From: CBDBJR01 sp965206445
GTDB taxonomy: Bacteria; Pseudomonadota; Gammaproteobacteria; Arenicellales; Poriferihabitantaceae
Reading direction: 5' to 3'
DNA: 64,000 bases
Assembly (NCBI GenBank): GCA_965206445.1
Contig: CBDBJR010000002.1
Location: 1,302,001-1,366,000, forward strand
Shown: positions 14,671-22,838 of the stretch, piece by piece
Numbering within the stretch: position 1 is the stretch's first letter
Layout: the number at the start of each line of letters is the position of its first letter
Position numbers and translations under genes: made by a program
Notes under the pieces: generated by a model
Database searches by the model: none
Told to the model about the DNA's origin: nothing
Seen by the model: the letters and a program-made list of their open reading frames with translations, nothing else

Positions 14671-16035
14671 ATGGGCAGGCAGATTGAAAAACTGGTGATT
14701 GCCAATCGGGGCGAGATTGCCTTGCGCATCATGCGCGCGTGCCAGCAACTGGGTATTTTAACGGTTGCGCTGCATTCCGATGCCGACCGCGAAGCCAAGT
14801 ATGTGCGTTTGGCGGATGAATCGGTGTGCATCGGCCCGGCGGCGGCCAAGGACAGCTACCTGAACATCGCGGCGGTGATTGCGGCGGCCGAGGTGACCGC
14901 GGCCAATGCGATTCACCCCGGCTATGGGTTTCTGTCTGAAAATGCGGATTTTGCCGAACAGGTGGAGCAAAGCGGGTTCATTTTTGTCGGCCCGCGCCCA
15001 CAGACCATCCGCTTGATGGGCGACAAGATTTCCGCGATTCGGACGATGCGCGCCGCCGGTGTGCCGTGTATTCCCGGTTCGGACGGCGCGATTCCGACCG
15101 ACCGGCGCAAGCTGGCCGCACTGGCGCGGGAGATTGGCTACCCGATCATGCTGAAAGCGGCCGGCGGCGGCGGCGGCAGAGGGATGCGGGTGGTTTCACG
15201 GGAGGCGGAGCTGCCGGACGCGGTCAGTCTGACGCGCCGGGAAGCGGCCGCCGCGTTTGGCAATGAGACAATCTATCTGGAACGCTTCTTGCAGCAGCCC
15301 CGGCACATCGAGTTTCAGGTGCTGGCGGATGCGCATGGCAATGCGATTCACCTGGGTGAACGCGACTGCTCGATGCAGCGGCGTCATCAAAAGGTGATCG
15401 AAGAAGCGCCGGCCCCCGGGATTACCGAGCAGCAGCGCCAGCAGATCGGCGAACGCTGCGTCAGGGCCTGCGAGCAGATTGATTATCGCGGCGCCGGCAC
15501 GTTTGAGTTTTTGTATGAGCACGGCGAGTTTTTTTTCATCGAAATGAATACGCGCATCCAGGTCGAGCATCCGGTTACCGAGATGATCAGCGGGATCGAT
15601 TTGCTGCAAGAGCAAATCAGGCTGGCCAACGGCGAGCGTCTGCGCTATAAGCAGGATGAAATTGTGTTGCGCGGCCATGCGTTTGAATGCCGCGTCAATG
15701 CGGAAGATCCCGATACGTTTCTGCCGTCTCCCGGCATGATCGATCAGTACCACATGGCGGGCGGCCCGGGTGTGCGGGTCGATTCGCATATCTATAGCCG
15801 CTATGTCGTGCCGCCGTACTATGATTCCATGATCGGCAAGGTGATTACCCACGGCGCCAATCGGCAGGAAGCGCTGGCGCGGATGCGGGGTGCGTTGCGA
15901 GAAATGGTGGTGGAAGGCATCAAAACCAATCTGCCGCTGCAACTCGAGCTGGTGTCCGACGCGGAATTCATACGCGGCGGGCTGGATATACACTACCTGG
16001 AAAAAAAGCTGAGTGCGCGCCTATCTGCTGCCTAG
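14671..16035 (+). CDS. accC: biotin carboxylase subunit of acetyl-CoA carboxylase
   Basis: ATP-dependent carboxylation of biotin on AccB. The 454-aa ATP-grasp enzyme starts IEKLVIANRGEIALRIMRAC, has the Gly-rich ATP loop KAAGGGGGRGMR, the catalytic EMNTRIQVEHPVTEM segment, and the FLPSPG motif near the C-terminal domain. Length is as in E. coli (449). ATG 14671 is preferred because the conserved N-terminus begins a few residues after it. In many gammaproteobacteria prmA comes next; here it does not. Confidence 0.97.
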   Translation: MGRQIEKLVIANRGEIALRIMRACQQLGILTVALHSDADREAKYVRLADESVCIGPAAAKDSYLNIAAVIAAAEVTAANAIHPGYGFLSENADFAEQVEQSGFIFVGPRPQTIRLMGDKISAIRTMRAAGVPCIPGSDGAIPTDRRKLAALAREIGYPIMLKAAGGGGGRGMRVVSREAELPDAVSLTRREAAAAFGNETIYLERFLQQPRHIEFQVLADAHGNAIHLGERDCSMQRRHQKVIEEAPAPGITEQQRQQIGERCVRACEQIDYRGAGTFEFLYEHGEFFFIEMNTRIQVEHPVTEMISGIDLLQEQIRLANGERLRYKQDEIVLRGHAFECRVNAEDPDTFLPSPGMIDQYHMAGGPGVRVDSHIYSRYVVPPYYDSMIGKVITHGANRQEALARMRGALREMVVEGIKTNLPLQLELVSDAEFIRGGLDIHYLEKKLSARLSAA

Positions 16036-16118
16036 CGTCGTGGTCGCGCGCGCGTTATCGGTTGCGACGACGCGCGCCGCGTGCGATTGCCGGGCTGTAA
16101 CCGGACGGATGGATTAGC

Positions 16119-17174
16119 ATGCAACCCGCCGCCCACATGCTGACCGTGTGTCCGAGCTGCAAAACCGTTTTCCGGGTCACGCAGGAAAAAGTCGATAGCC
16201 GGCGTGAAGGTCTGGTTCGATGCGGTATCTGTCGCGGGATATTCAACGCAAAATGGAACCTGCTGGAGCAGGCCGCCCCGGATTTTTCCGCCACAGCCGC
16301 CGCATCCGACACAGCCGCCACAGCCGAGGTAACTGCGGCTAACGCGCCGCCACCGGTGCCGCCCGACCGCCACGCACCGAATCGACCGGCGGAGATGCGC
16401 TCGGCGGTGGGGCGCAGTGACGCTTCCGCGGCAGCAAAGGCGACGCAGGCCGCCCCCCAAACGGATTTTTGGGCCCCTTCGGATGCATCACAGCCGCCCG
16501 ATGCGCTGCATTCGGGCAACGTGGATCGGTTGTCGGCGCCGGTGGATGAGCACGGAGTGCCGTTGAACTATGCGTTCGGCGATGTGGTCGAGCCCGATCA
16601 ACCGCCCGCCGACCCGGCTGAACGGCAGAATATCAACATGAACGGGGTTGACCATGTGCTGGACAATCGGCCCGGCCCGTGGGCCAGTATGGGCTGGTTT
16701 CTGGCCTGCATCGGGTTTGTTTTTTTGCTCGGCGTTCAGGCGCGGGTGTTTCTGGTGGACAAGTATGCCCAGGATGAGCGCTATCGGTCGTACCTGGTGC
16801 TGCTGTGTCGGCTGGCGCAATGTGAGTTGCCCGCCCGGCGGGATGTTCGGCTTTTTGCCCTGACCAGTACCAATATTGAGCTGCATCCCAGTGAACCGGG
16901 CGCCCTCAGAGTGAAGGTGCAACTGCGCAACAAAGCCGATTTTGAACAGCCGTATCCGAGTTTACAGTTGACGATGATGGACCGGGTCGGCAGGGTGGTT
17001 GGGCGGCGTACATTTTCGCCTGATCTGTATCTGCGCATTGACCAGGAAAATCGCGTTGCCGCCGGCCAGCCGGGCGCAGCCTGGTTCGATCTGGCCAATC
17101 CGCATGAAAAGGCAGTGGGGTTTGTGGTCGATGTCGCCACTTCCGATGCCCCGGCCGAGGCGCCGGCAGGATGA
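16119..17174 (+). CDS. zinc-ribbon and DUF3426 membrane protein
   Basis: A 351-aa protein of unknown function with three parts. The N-terminal MJ0042-type zinc ribbon has Cys11, Cys14, Cys35 and Cys38 (CPSCKTVFRV ... VRCGICRGIF). A long Ala/Pro-rich linker (about 50-185) follows, then a single membrane helix (about 188-210), and then a DUF3426 domain predicted to be periplasmic, with QLRNKADFEQPYPSLQLTMMD. In relatives this gene lies between prmA and dusB-fis; here the downstream neighbour is purH instead. ATG 16119 or 16137 could be the start; both keep the ribbon. Confidence 0.85.
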   Translation: MQPAAHMLTVCPSCKTVFRVTQEKVDSRREGLVRCGICRGIFNAKWNLLEQAAPDFSATAAASDTAATAEVTAANAPPPVPPDRHAPNRPAEMRSAVGRSDASAAAKATQAAPQTDFWAPSDASQPPDALHSGNVDRLSAPVDEHGVPLNYAFGDVVEPDQPPADPAERQNINMNGVDHVLDNRPGPWASMGWFLACIGFVFLLGVQARVFLVDKYAQDERYRSYLVLLCRLAQCELPARRDVRLFALTSTNIELHPSEPGALRVKVQLRNKADFEQPYPSLQLTMMDRVGRVVGRRTFSPDLYLRIDQENRVAAGQPGAAWFDLANPHEKAVGFVVDVATSDAPAEAPAG

Positions 17175-17489
17175 AAGCGGCGCTGCTTGTGCGTGCGATG
17201 CCGCCGTTGCTGCAACCCGGTGTCAACCGGCGCCGAATGATTGGTAAAATCGCCCGGCCAGCGTATCGAGCGGGTCAATGCAAGCGGCCCGAATGTGCTA
17301 TGGTCGCTGGCCGCTCCGGTCGGGGCGGTAGACGGGGCGACAGCAGAGACAACCGTATCGCTGCCTGCGCAGCGACAATGTGAGCACCCCGCGGGATACC
17401 CCTCATTTATTGACATTTCAACTACGCATTTGAGACCGCGCAGGGGATGGTTTGAACGGTAGCCGAGAGCGTTGACGACAGGATTGAAA
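17175..17489 (+). other. intergenic region upstream of purH
   Basis: About 315 bases without a gene I can support. I looked for fis, which often sits between the DUF3426 gene and purH, and did not find its conserved C-terminal helix-turn-helix in any frame. A perfect TTGACA lies at 17410-17415 but has no convincing -10 at 16-18 bases. AGGATTGAAA just before ATG 17490 is the likely purH ribosome-binding site. Short open frames here (70-73 codons) look like random high-GC frames. Confidence 0.5.
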
Positions 17490-19058
17490 ATGGAACCAGT
17501 CAAGCCAATCAGGCGGGCGCTTATCAGCGTCGCCGACAAACGTGGGATAGTGGCGCTTGGTCGCGTGTTGGCGGCCCGGGGGGTACAGATAATTTCGACC
17601 GGCGGGACGGCCGGACAGTTGCGGGAAAACGGTATTGAGGTGACCGAAATTGGCGACTATACCGGTTTTGCCGAAATCATGGCCGGTCGCGTCAAGACGC
17701 TGCACCCAAAGATCCACGCCGGCATTCTGGCGCGGCGCGGCGAAGACGACGCGGTGCTCGCGCAGCTGGAGATCCAAACGATTGATCTGGTGGTGGTGAA
17801 TCTCTACCCTTTTGGTCAGGTGATTCGCACTCCCGGCTGTCGTCTGTCGGAGGCGCTCGAAAATATCGACATCGGCGGGCCGGCGATGCTGCGTGCGGCC
17901 GCCAAAAACCACCGGCACGTTACGGTGGTGACCGACCGGCGCGACTACGACCGCGTTATCGAGCAGATCGAACGCGATCAGGCGGTGGATGCGCAGACCC
18001 GATTTGATTTGGCGGTCACGTGTTTTGCGCATACGGCACAGTATGATGCGGCGATTGCCGATTATCTCGGCGCCCTGCGCCAGCCTGAGCAGGCCGACGG
18101 CGAAGGTGGCTTGTTGCCGCCGACGCTCACGCTGCGCCTGGAAAAAAAGCAGCCGTTGCGCTACGGCGAGAATCCACACCAGCTGGCCGCCTTTTACCTC
18201 GAGTCGGATGGCGCTGACACCGCGGATTTTGAACAGCTGCAAGGCAAGGCTTTGTCCTACAACAATATCGCGGATACCGATGCGGCGCTGGCGTGTGTAC
18301 AGCAATTTCAGAGCGCGCATGCCTGTGTTATCGTCAAACATGCCAACCCCTGCGGGGTGGCCAGGAAGGATACGCAGTTGGAGGCGTATGTGCGCGCTTT
18401 CGATACCGATCCGGAGTCCGCTTTTGGCGGTATTATCGCGTTTAACCGGGGCTTGCAGGCGGCCACGGCTGATGCGATTGTGCAGCGCCAGTTTGTCGAG
18501 GTCATCATCGCCCCCGGGGTGGACGAGGACGCCCGGCGGCTGTTGACGGGCAAGCCGAATATCCGCTTGTTGATTACGCCGCCCCGGAGTCAGCGGCCGC
18601 AGCTGGACTACAAGCGGGTTGCCGGCGGCCTGTTGGTACAGCAGGCCGATAGCGCGCTGTACCAATCGCTGGATGCGGTCACAAAACGCCGCGCGGATGA
18701 AGCGGAGATGCGCGATTTGAAATTTGCCTGGAAAGTGTCCAAATATGTTAAATCCAATGCGATTGTGTACGCGCGCGACGAGGCCACCGTGGGGGTCGGC
18801 GCCGGGCAGATGAGCCGGATCAATTCGGCGCGCATCGCTGCGCTCAAGGCGCAGCAGGCGGGCTTCGACTTGCCGGCGGCGGTGATGGCATCGGATGCTT
18901 TTTTTCCTTTTCGTGACGGCGTGGACAATGCCGCCAAAGACGGCATAACCGCAGTGATACAACCGGGTGGCGGGCTGCGGGACGCGGAGGTGATTGCGGC
19001 TGCAAACGAGCACAATATCGCGATGGTGTTGACGTCGATGCGGCATTTTCGGCACTGA
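17490..19058 (+). CDS. purH: bifunctional AICAR transformylase / IMP cyclohydrolase
   Basis: Last two steps of de novo IMP synthesis. The 522-aa protein has the N-terminal cyclohydrolase domain (ALISVADKRGI, STGGTAGQLRENGI, GRVKTLHPKIHAGIL) and the C-terminal transformylase domain with catalytic KHANPCGVA, and FFPFRDGVD near the end. ATG 17490 follows AGGATTGAAA at a sensible distance; a TTG at 17472 would add six residues. The gene opens a purine cluster with purD and purE downstream, and guaB-guaA lie elsewhere in the window. Confidence 0.96.
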   Translation: MEPVKPIRRALISVADKRGIVALGRVLAARGVQIISTGGTAGQLRENGIEVTEIGDYTGFAEIMAGRVKTLHPKIHAGILARRGEDDAVLAQLEIQTIDLVVVNLYPFGQVIRTPGCRLSEALENIDIGGPAMLRAAAKNHRHVTVVTDRRDYDRVIEQIERDQAVDAQTRFDLAVTCFAHTAQYDAAIADYLGALRQPEQADGEGGLLPPTLTLRLEKKQPLRYGENPHQLAAFYLESDGADTADFEQLQGKALSYNNIADTDAALACVQQFQSAHACVIVKHANPCGVARKDTQLEAYVRAFDTDPESAFGGIIAFNRGLQAATADAIVQRQFVEVIIAPGVDEDARRLLTGKPNIRLLITPPRSQRPQLDYKRVAGGLLVQQADSALYQSLDAVTKRRADEAEMRDLKFAWKVSKYVKSNAIVYARDEATVGVGAGQMSRINSARIAALKAQQAGFDLPAAVMASDAFFPFRDGVDNAAKDGITAVIQPGGGLRDAEVIAAANEHNIAMVLTSMRHFRH

Positions 19059-19072
19059 AGCGGTAACAGCAG

Positions 19073-20254
19073 ATGGCGTCGACTGACAGGTATCGGGTGG
19101 TTCTGGGTGGCAAGGTGCTGCCCGAGCACGAATATCAGGCGGTATTGACGGCGCTGGCGCGCCTGTTTAATTCAAATCGCCGCCGCATGCAGTCGCTGCT
19201 GCAGGGCCGCGAAGTGCCGCTGCGCAAGCGCTATGATGAGCAGGAGGCGACCGCCATCTGCGCCGCGGTCCGCGCCGCCGGCCTGGTTTGCCGGGTAGAG
19301 CAAGTGACCCCGCCGGCGTCGGCCGTCGAATCGCAGCAAAATACGGCTGCGCCGGAGCCGGCTGCGGCGCCCTCCGATGAGCCCGATGAGCCTGATGGCA
19401 TCGCACCGACGCAATCGCCGCCGTCTGATGTGTTGCCGCCGGCCGATCAACCGGCCTGGTTCGATAGTGTGATGCGCCTGGTTGCCGTCAACACCGCGTA
19501 TTATCGGCATCAGTTTGCGCGCTTCGGCCAGCCGCCTGAGGTTAAATTTGCCCTGTCCTGGCACTGGCCGGCTTTTTTCGGGTTTTTCTTTTGGGCGATG
19601 TATCGCAAGCTGTGGGGCTGGGCTGCGGTGCACCTGGTCGGCAGTCTGGCGGTCGTGGCATTGGGACTGCTGCACCCGCTGTATCTTCTCTGGCTGTTCG
19701 TCTGGCCGTGCAGCGCCAACTATCTGTATTTTCGCCATTGTTTGCGGCGCTCGGGTCAGGCCGGCGAGACAAATGCCGGCGGGGCAAATGTCGGCGGGGC
19801 AAATGTCGGCGGGGTTAGTCGAGCGGCATTGTGGAGCAGTGTTTTTATCTTCATGATTGCCTGGGCGGTCTGGTTTCGGCTGACCTGGATTGAAACGCTG
19901 GAAAAATTGACGCAGGCGTATACGCAGGCCGAATTCTCACAGTTGCAGCGGGGTGACGGTTCACCGGTTGTCAGTCAGCCTGATGCCGCACGGGAAGAGC
20001 AGCAGACGCTGGCGAAAATGACGCTGATTGTCGCCTCGTTGTGGTTTCTTTCCGAGCAGAGAGAGGTGGCGCCGGCGGACATTGCAGTCTATGTCGAGCG
20101 GCTGTCGCAGGCCGAGTTGCTGGACGGCTGGCGGACCCCGATGCGCCTGCGGATGCAGGACACCCGGATCACATTGCAGTCGGCCGGAGCGGATAAACGC
20201 CACGGCAGCGATGATGATTTTTTGCATATTGTGCTGCTGACCAACCCAATCTGA
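19073..20254 (+). CDS. uncharacterised membrane protein with DUF2628-like and GspG-tail-like segments
   Basis: A 393-aa protein I do not recognise as a whole. An N-terminal charged region (1-75) of alpha-beta character is followed by an Ala/Pro/Glu linker (about 80-125). Two or three hydrophobic helices (about 160-220) contain SWHWPAFFGFFFWAMYRKLW, which resembles the DUF2628 signature. After a Gly/Asn linker made of tandem GGANV units comes another helix (about 257-277). The C-terminal DGWRTPMRLRM with QSAGADKRHGSDDD resembles the C-terminal calcium-site region of type II secretion pseudopilins. It sits between purH (14 bases) and purD (24 bases), so it is probably cotranscribed with them; I see no reason to give it a purine role. 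Confidence 0.75.
   Translation: MASTDRYRVVLGGKVLPEHEYQAVLTALARLFNSNRRRMQSLLQGREVPLRKRYDEQEATAICAAVRAAGLVCRVEQVTPPASAVESQQNTAAPEPAAAPSDEPDEPDGIAPTQSPPSDVLPPADQPAWFDSVMRLVAVNTAYYRHQFARFGQPPEVKFALSWHWPAFFGFFFWAMYRKLWGWAAVHLVGSLAVVALGLLHPLYLLWLFVWPCSANYLYFRHCLRRSGQAGETNAGGANVGGANVGGVSRAALWSSVFIFMIAWAVWFRLTWIETLEKLTQAYTQAEFSQLQRGDGSPVVSQPDAAREEQQTLAKMTLIVASLWFLSEQREVAPADIAVYVERLSQAELLDGWRTPMRLRMQDTRITLQSAGADKRHGSDDDFLHIVLLTNPI
19773..19813 (+). repeat. 15-base tandem repeat encoding GGANV units
   Basis: Two exact copies of a 15-base unit (GGCGGGGCAAATGTC) follow a close third copy (GGCGGGGCAAATGCC... upstream variant) and partial copy, encoding GGANVGGANVGG in the DUF2628-like protein's linker. 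Because the unit is a multiple of three, copy-number change would alter linker length without breaking the frame. Confidence 0.6.
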
Positions 20255-20278
20255 CGCGCAAACCGACTCGATCAGCGC

Positions 20279-21628
20279 ATGAAAGTATTGATTGTCGGCG
20301 GCGGTGGGCGTGAACATGCACTGGCCTGGAAAGCGGCCCGCTCAAAGCGCGTCAAGCAGGTTTACGCGGCGCCGGGCAATGCCGGCACGCAGGCCGAGCC
20401 CGGCGTGGTCAATGTGGCGATAGCGGCGGATGATATCCGCGGGTTACAGTCGTTTGCCACCCAGCACGAGGTCGAACTGACCATTATCGGCCCCGAAGTG
20501 CCGTTGACACTGGGCATTGTGGATCAGTTTGTCGCCGCCGGGCTGCGCTGTTTCGGGCCGGTTCGGGCGGCCGCCCGGCTGGAAAGCTCGAAAACATTCG
20601 GCAAGGATTTTCTGCGTCGCCATGCGATCTCCACGGCGGCGTATGCCAGCTTCACCGATCAGCGGCAGGCGCTGGCGCATCTGCGGCAGGCGGCGTATCC
20701 GCTGGTGGTCAAAGCCGATGGCCTGGCGGCGGGCAAAGGCGTGGTGATTGCCGAAAACCAGGACACTGCCGAGCAGGCCGTGATCGATATGATGTCCAAA
20801 GAGCGCTTTGCCGCGGCCGGCAAGCGCGTGCTGGTGGAGGAGTTTTTGTCCGGCGAAGAAGTCAGTTTTATTGCCATGGTAGACGGCCGCGATATTTTGC
20901 CGATGGCGTCCAGTCAGGATCATAAAGCCGCCTGGGACGGCGACAGCGGGCCGAATACCGGCGGTATGGGCGCGTATTCGCCGGCGCCGCTGGTCAACCG
21001 GGAGCTGTGCCGCCGGATTCTCGATCAGATCATGCTGCCGACCGTGCGCGGCATGGCGGCGGAAGGGCACCCGTATATCGGGTTTTTGTATGCCGGCTTG
21101 ATGATCGACCGCAACGGGCAGCCTAAAGTGCTGGAATTCAACTGCCGGTTGGGCGACCCGGAAGCGCAGCCGATTATGCTGCGTTTGCAGTCCGATCTGA
21201 TTGAGCACGTGCTGGCGGCAACCGAAGGGCGGCTGGCGCAGCAGCAGGCACGCTGGGATGCCCGCAGTGCGTTGGGCGTGGTCATGGCCTCCGCCGGGTA
21301 TCCGGGGGAATCGACGTACGGGCATGGTATCAGCGGCCTGCCGGGTGACGACCGTCGGCAGGCCGCACTGAAAGTGTTTCACGCCGGCACCGCGCTCGCC
21401 CCCGCCGGGCCGGATGCACCGTCGGGCGTGTTGACCAATGGCGGCCGGGTATTGTGTGTCACTGCCCTCGGCGACAGCATACCGCAGGCGCAGCAGCGTG
21501 CGTATGCGACGGTGCAGCAGATACACTGGCCGGGCAGTTGGTACCGCCGCGACATTGGCCATCGGGCGGTGGCCGGGCACGACCGGGCGTCGATTGCCGC
21601 CGATACCGCCGGGCAAAATGACGCTTGA
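20279..21628 (+). CDS. purD: phosphoribosylamine-glycine ligase (GAR synthetase)
   Basis: Second step of purine synthesis, joining glycine to phosphoribosylamine with ATP. The 449-aa ATP-grasp enzyme begins MKVLIVGGGGREHALAWK and has KADGLAAGKGVV, the ATP loop, SSQDHKAAWDGDSGPNTGGM with GAYSPAP after it, and the metal-binding FNCRLGDPEAQ. The C-terminal tail after HRAV is longer than usual (about 20 residues, Ala/Gly/Asp rich). It is followed 103 bases later by purE. Confidence 0.96.
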   Translation: MKVLIVGGGGREHALAWKAARSKRVKQVYAAPGNAGTQAEPGVVNVAIAADDIRGLQSFATQHEVELTIIGPEVPLTLGIVDQFVAAGLRCFGPVRAAARLESSKTFGKDFLRRHAISTAAYASFTDQRQALAHLRQAAYPLVVKADGLAAGKGVVIAENQDTAEQAVIDMMSKERFAAAGKRVLVEEFLSGEEVSFIAMVDGRDILPMASSQDHKAAWDGDSGPNTGGMGAYSPAPLVNRELCRRILDQIMLPTVRGMAAEGHPYIGFLYAGLMIDRNGQPKVLEFNCRLGDPEAQPIMLRLQSDLIEHVLAATEGRLAQQQARWDARSALGVVMASAGYPGESTYGHGISGLPGDDRRQAALKVFHAGTALAPAGPDAPSGVLTNGGRVLCVTALGDSIPQAQQRAYATVQQIHWPGSWYRRDIGHRAVAGHDRASIAADTAGQNDA

Positions 21629-21676
21629 AGCGCCGGTGTTTTTTGATTAAGCTCAGGACGCATAAGCCGCTCTGCC

Positions 21677-21696
21677 GCCCGCCGTTGCCGGCGGGC
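21677..21696 (+). terminator. weak hairpin between purD and purE
   Basis: GCCCGCC at 21677-21683 and GGCGGGC at 21690-21696 form a 7-bp GC stem with a 6-base loop, followed by ATCCTTTC and not by a clean T run. It may be an intergenic attenuator or mRNA hairpin; a full intrinsic terminator is doubtful. Confidence 0.3.
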
Positions 21697-21731
21697 ATCC
21701 TTTCACCGCACTATCTAACCCTGTCTGCCGT

Positions 21732-22238
21732 ATGTCTACGCCATTTATTGCCATCTTGATCGGCTCCGATTCGGATCTGCCGACCATGCAATCCACATTC
21801 GATATCTTGAATCGGCTGGCGGTGCCGTGGGAAGCAAAAATCACGTCCGCGCACCGTACGCCCGAGTCAACGCACGCCTACGTTAAAGACGCCGAGTCTC
21901 GCGGCTGCGCGGTATTTATTGCGGCCGCCGGATTGGCCGCCCATCTGGCCGGCACGGTTGCCGGGTTGACGCTCAAGCCGGTGATTGGCGTGCCGATGGA
22001 GGGCGGGCCGCTGAACGGTCAGGATGCCCTGCTGTCAACGGTGCAAATGCCGGCCGGCATTCCGGTCGCCTGTGTGGCGATTGGCCGCGCCGGGGCGAAA
22101 AATGCCGCCTATCTGGCGGCCCAGATGCTGGCGCTGGCCGCCCCGGATATATCGACGCGCTTGCAGGCCGACCGCCGGGCAAGCGCCGATGGGGTGCACG
22201 CCAAAGATGCCGATCTACAGCAAAAACTCGCGCGTTGA
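21732..22238 (+). CDS. purE: N5-carboxyaminoimidazole ribonucleotide mutase
   Basis: Purine-pathway step that forms CAIR. The 168-aa protein shows IGSDSDLPTMQ, KITSAHRTPES (active-site His) and the GLAAHLAGTVAG and GVPMEGGPLNGQDALLSTVQ segments of the class I fold. purK, its usual partner, is not next to it in this window. The TGA overlaps the TTG start of tsaC, suggesting translational coupling of the two unrelated functions. Confidence 0.95.
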   Translation: MSTPFIAILIGSDSDLPTMQSTFDILNRLAVPWEAKITSAHRTPESTHAYVKDAESRGCAVFIAAAGLAAHLAGTVAGLTLKPVIGVPMEGGPLNGQDALLSTVQMPAGIPVACVAIGRAGAKNAAYLAAQMLALAAPDISTRLQADRRASADGVHAKDADLQQKLAR

Positions 22239-22792
22239 ATAGCCTCGAGGCGCTGGAAATCGCTGCCGGTGTGGTGCGCTCGGGCGGGGTGATTGCCTAT
22301 CCTGCCGAGTCGTGTTTCGGGTTGGGCTGTGATCCGTTAAACCGGGATGCGATTCGGCGCATCTTGAAACTGAAGCGGCGCTGTCGCAGCAAAGGGTTGA
22401 TTTTAATTGCCGATCGCTTCAGTCGCCTGAGCCGCTTTGTCGCCGCCATCCCCGCCGGTCGCCGGGCCCAGGTTCTGGCCAGCTGGCCGGGCCCGTTCAC
22501 CTGGCTGCTGCCACCGTCCAACCGCGCCAGCCACTGGCTGCGCGGTGATTTTGACGCTATCGCCGTCAGGGTCACCGCCTGCAGGCCGGCCCGTCGGCTG
22601 TGCCAGCTATCGCGCATGGCGCTGGTTTCAACCAGCGCCAACCGGGCCGGAGAGGCAATGCTGTCCAGCTACGGCGCGGTGCGGTCGGCCTTTGCCGGCC
22701 AGGTGGATTTTATCGTACCGATTGCCGCCGGTCGCGCGCAGTCGCCGTCGACAATTATCGATGCCCGCACCGGGGCGGTGGTTCGCGGTTGA
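22235..22792 (+). CDS. tsaC: threonylcarbamoyl-AMP synthase (YrdC/Sua5 family)
   Basis: Forms threonylcarbamoyl-AMP for the t6A modification of ANN-decoding tRNAs. The 185-aa length matches the short TsaC form without the Sua5 extension. Motifs: AYPAESCFGLGCDP (residues 20-33), KLKRRCRSKGLILIA with the Lys/Arg ligands, SWPGPFTWLLP, and STSANRAGE (about 132-140). The best start is TTG 22235, which overlaps the purE stop; no ATG gives the complete N-terminus. In E. coli yrdC is near aroE and dprA; here the neighbours are purE and hemF. Confidence 0.92.
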   Translation: MNSLEALEIAAGVVRSGGVIAYPAESCFGLGCDPLNRDAIRRILKLKRRCRSKGLILIADRFSRLSRFVAAIPAGRRAQVLASWPGPFTWLLPPSNRASHWLRGDFDAIAVRVTACRPARRLCQLSRMALVSTSANRAGEAMLSSYGAVRSAFAGQVDFIVPIAAGRAQSPSTIIDARTGAVVRG

Positions 22793-22805
22793 ACCGGACA
22801 GTGCC

Positions 22806-22838
22806 CGGTGATGGCCCGGCGATGGCCCGGTGATGGCA
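22806..22838 (+). repeat. three tandem 11-base repeats over the hemF start
   Basis: Three near-identical copies of CCGGTGATGGC (one has C for T) span 22805-22838, and each includes an ATG; the last ATG (22833) is the chosen hemF start. No separate Shine-Dalgarno is visible. As 11 is not a multiple of three, the three ATGs lie in three different frames, so a change in copy number would shift which ATG is in frame with hemF. Confidence 0.55.

Noticed and set aside
17171..17471. Possible fis gene or other small gene before purH
   Set aside because: No conserved Fis helix-turn-helix in any frame; codons look random.
17418..19055. 545-codon open frame on the minus strand
   Set aside because: It is exactly antisense to purH, has Arg/His/Gln-rich composition and no family motifs; a shadow of a high-GC gene.
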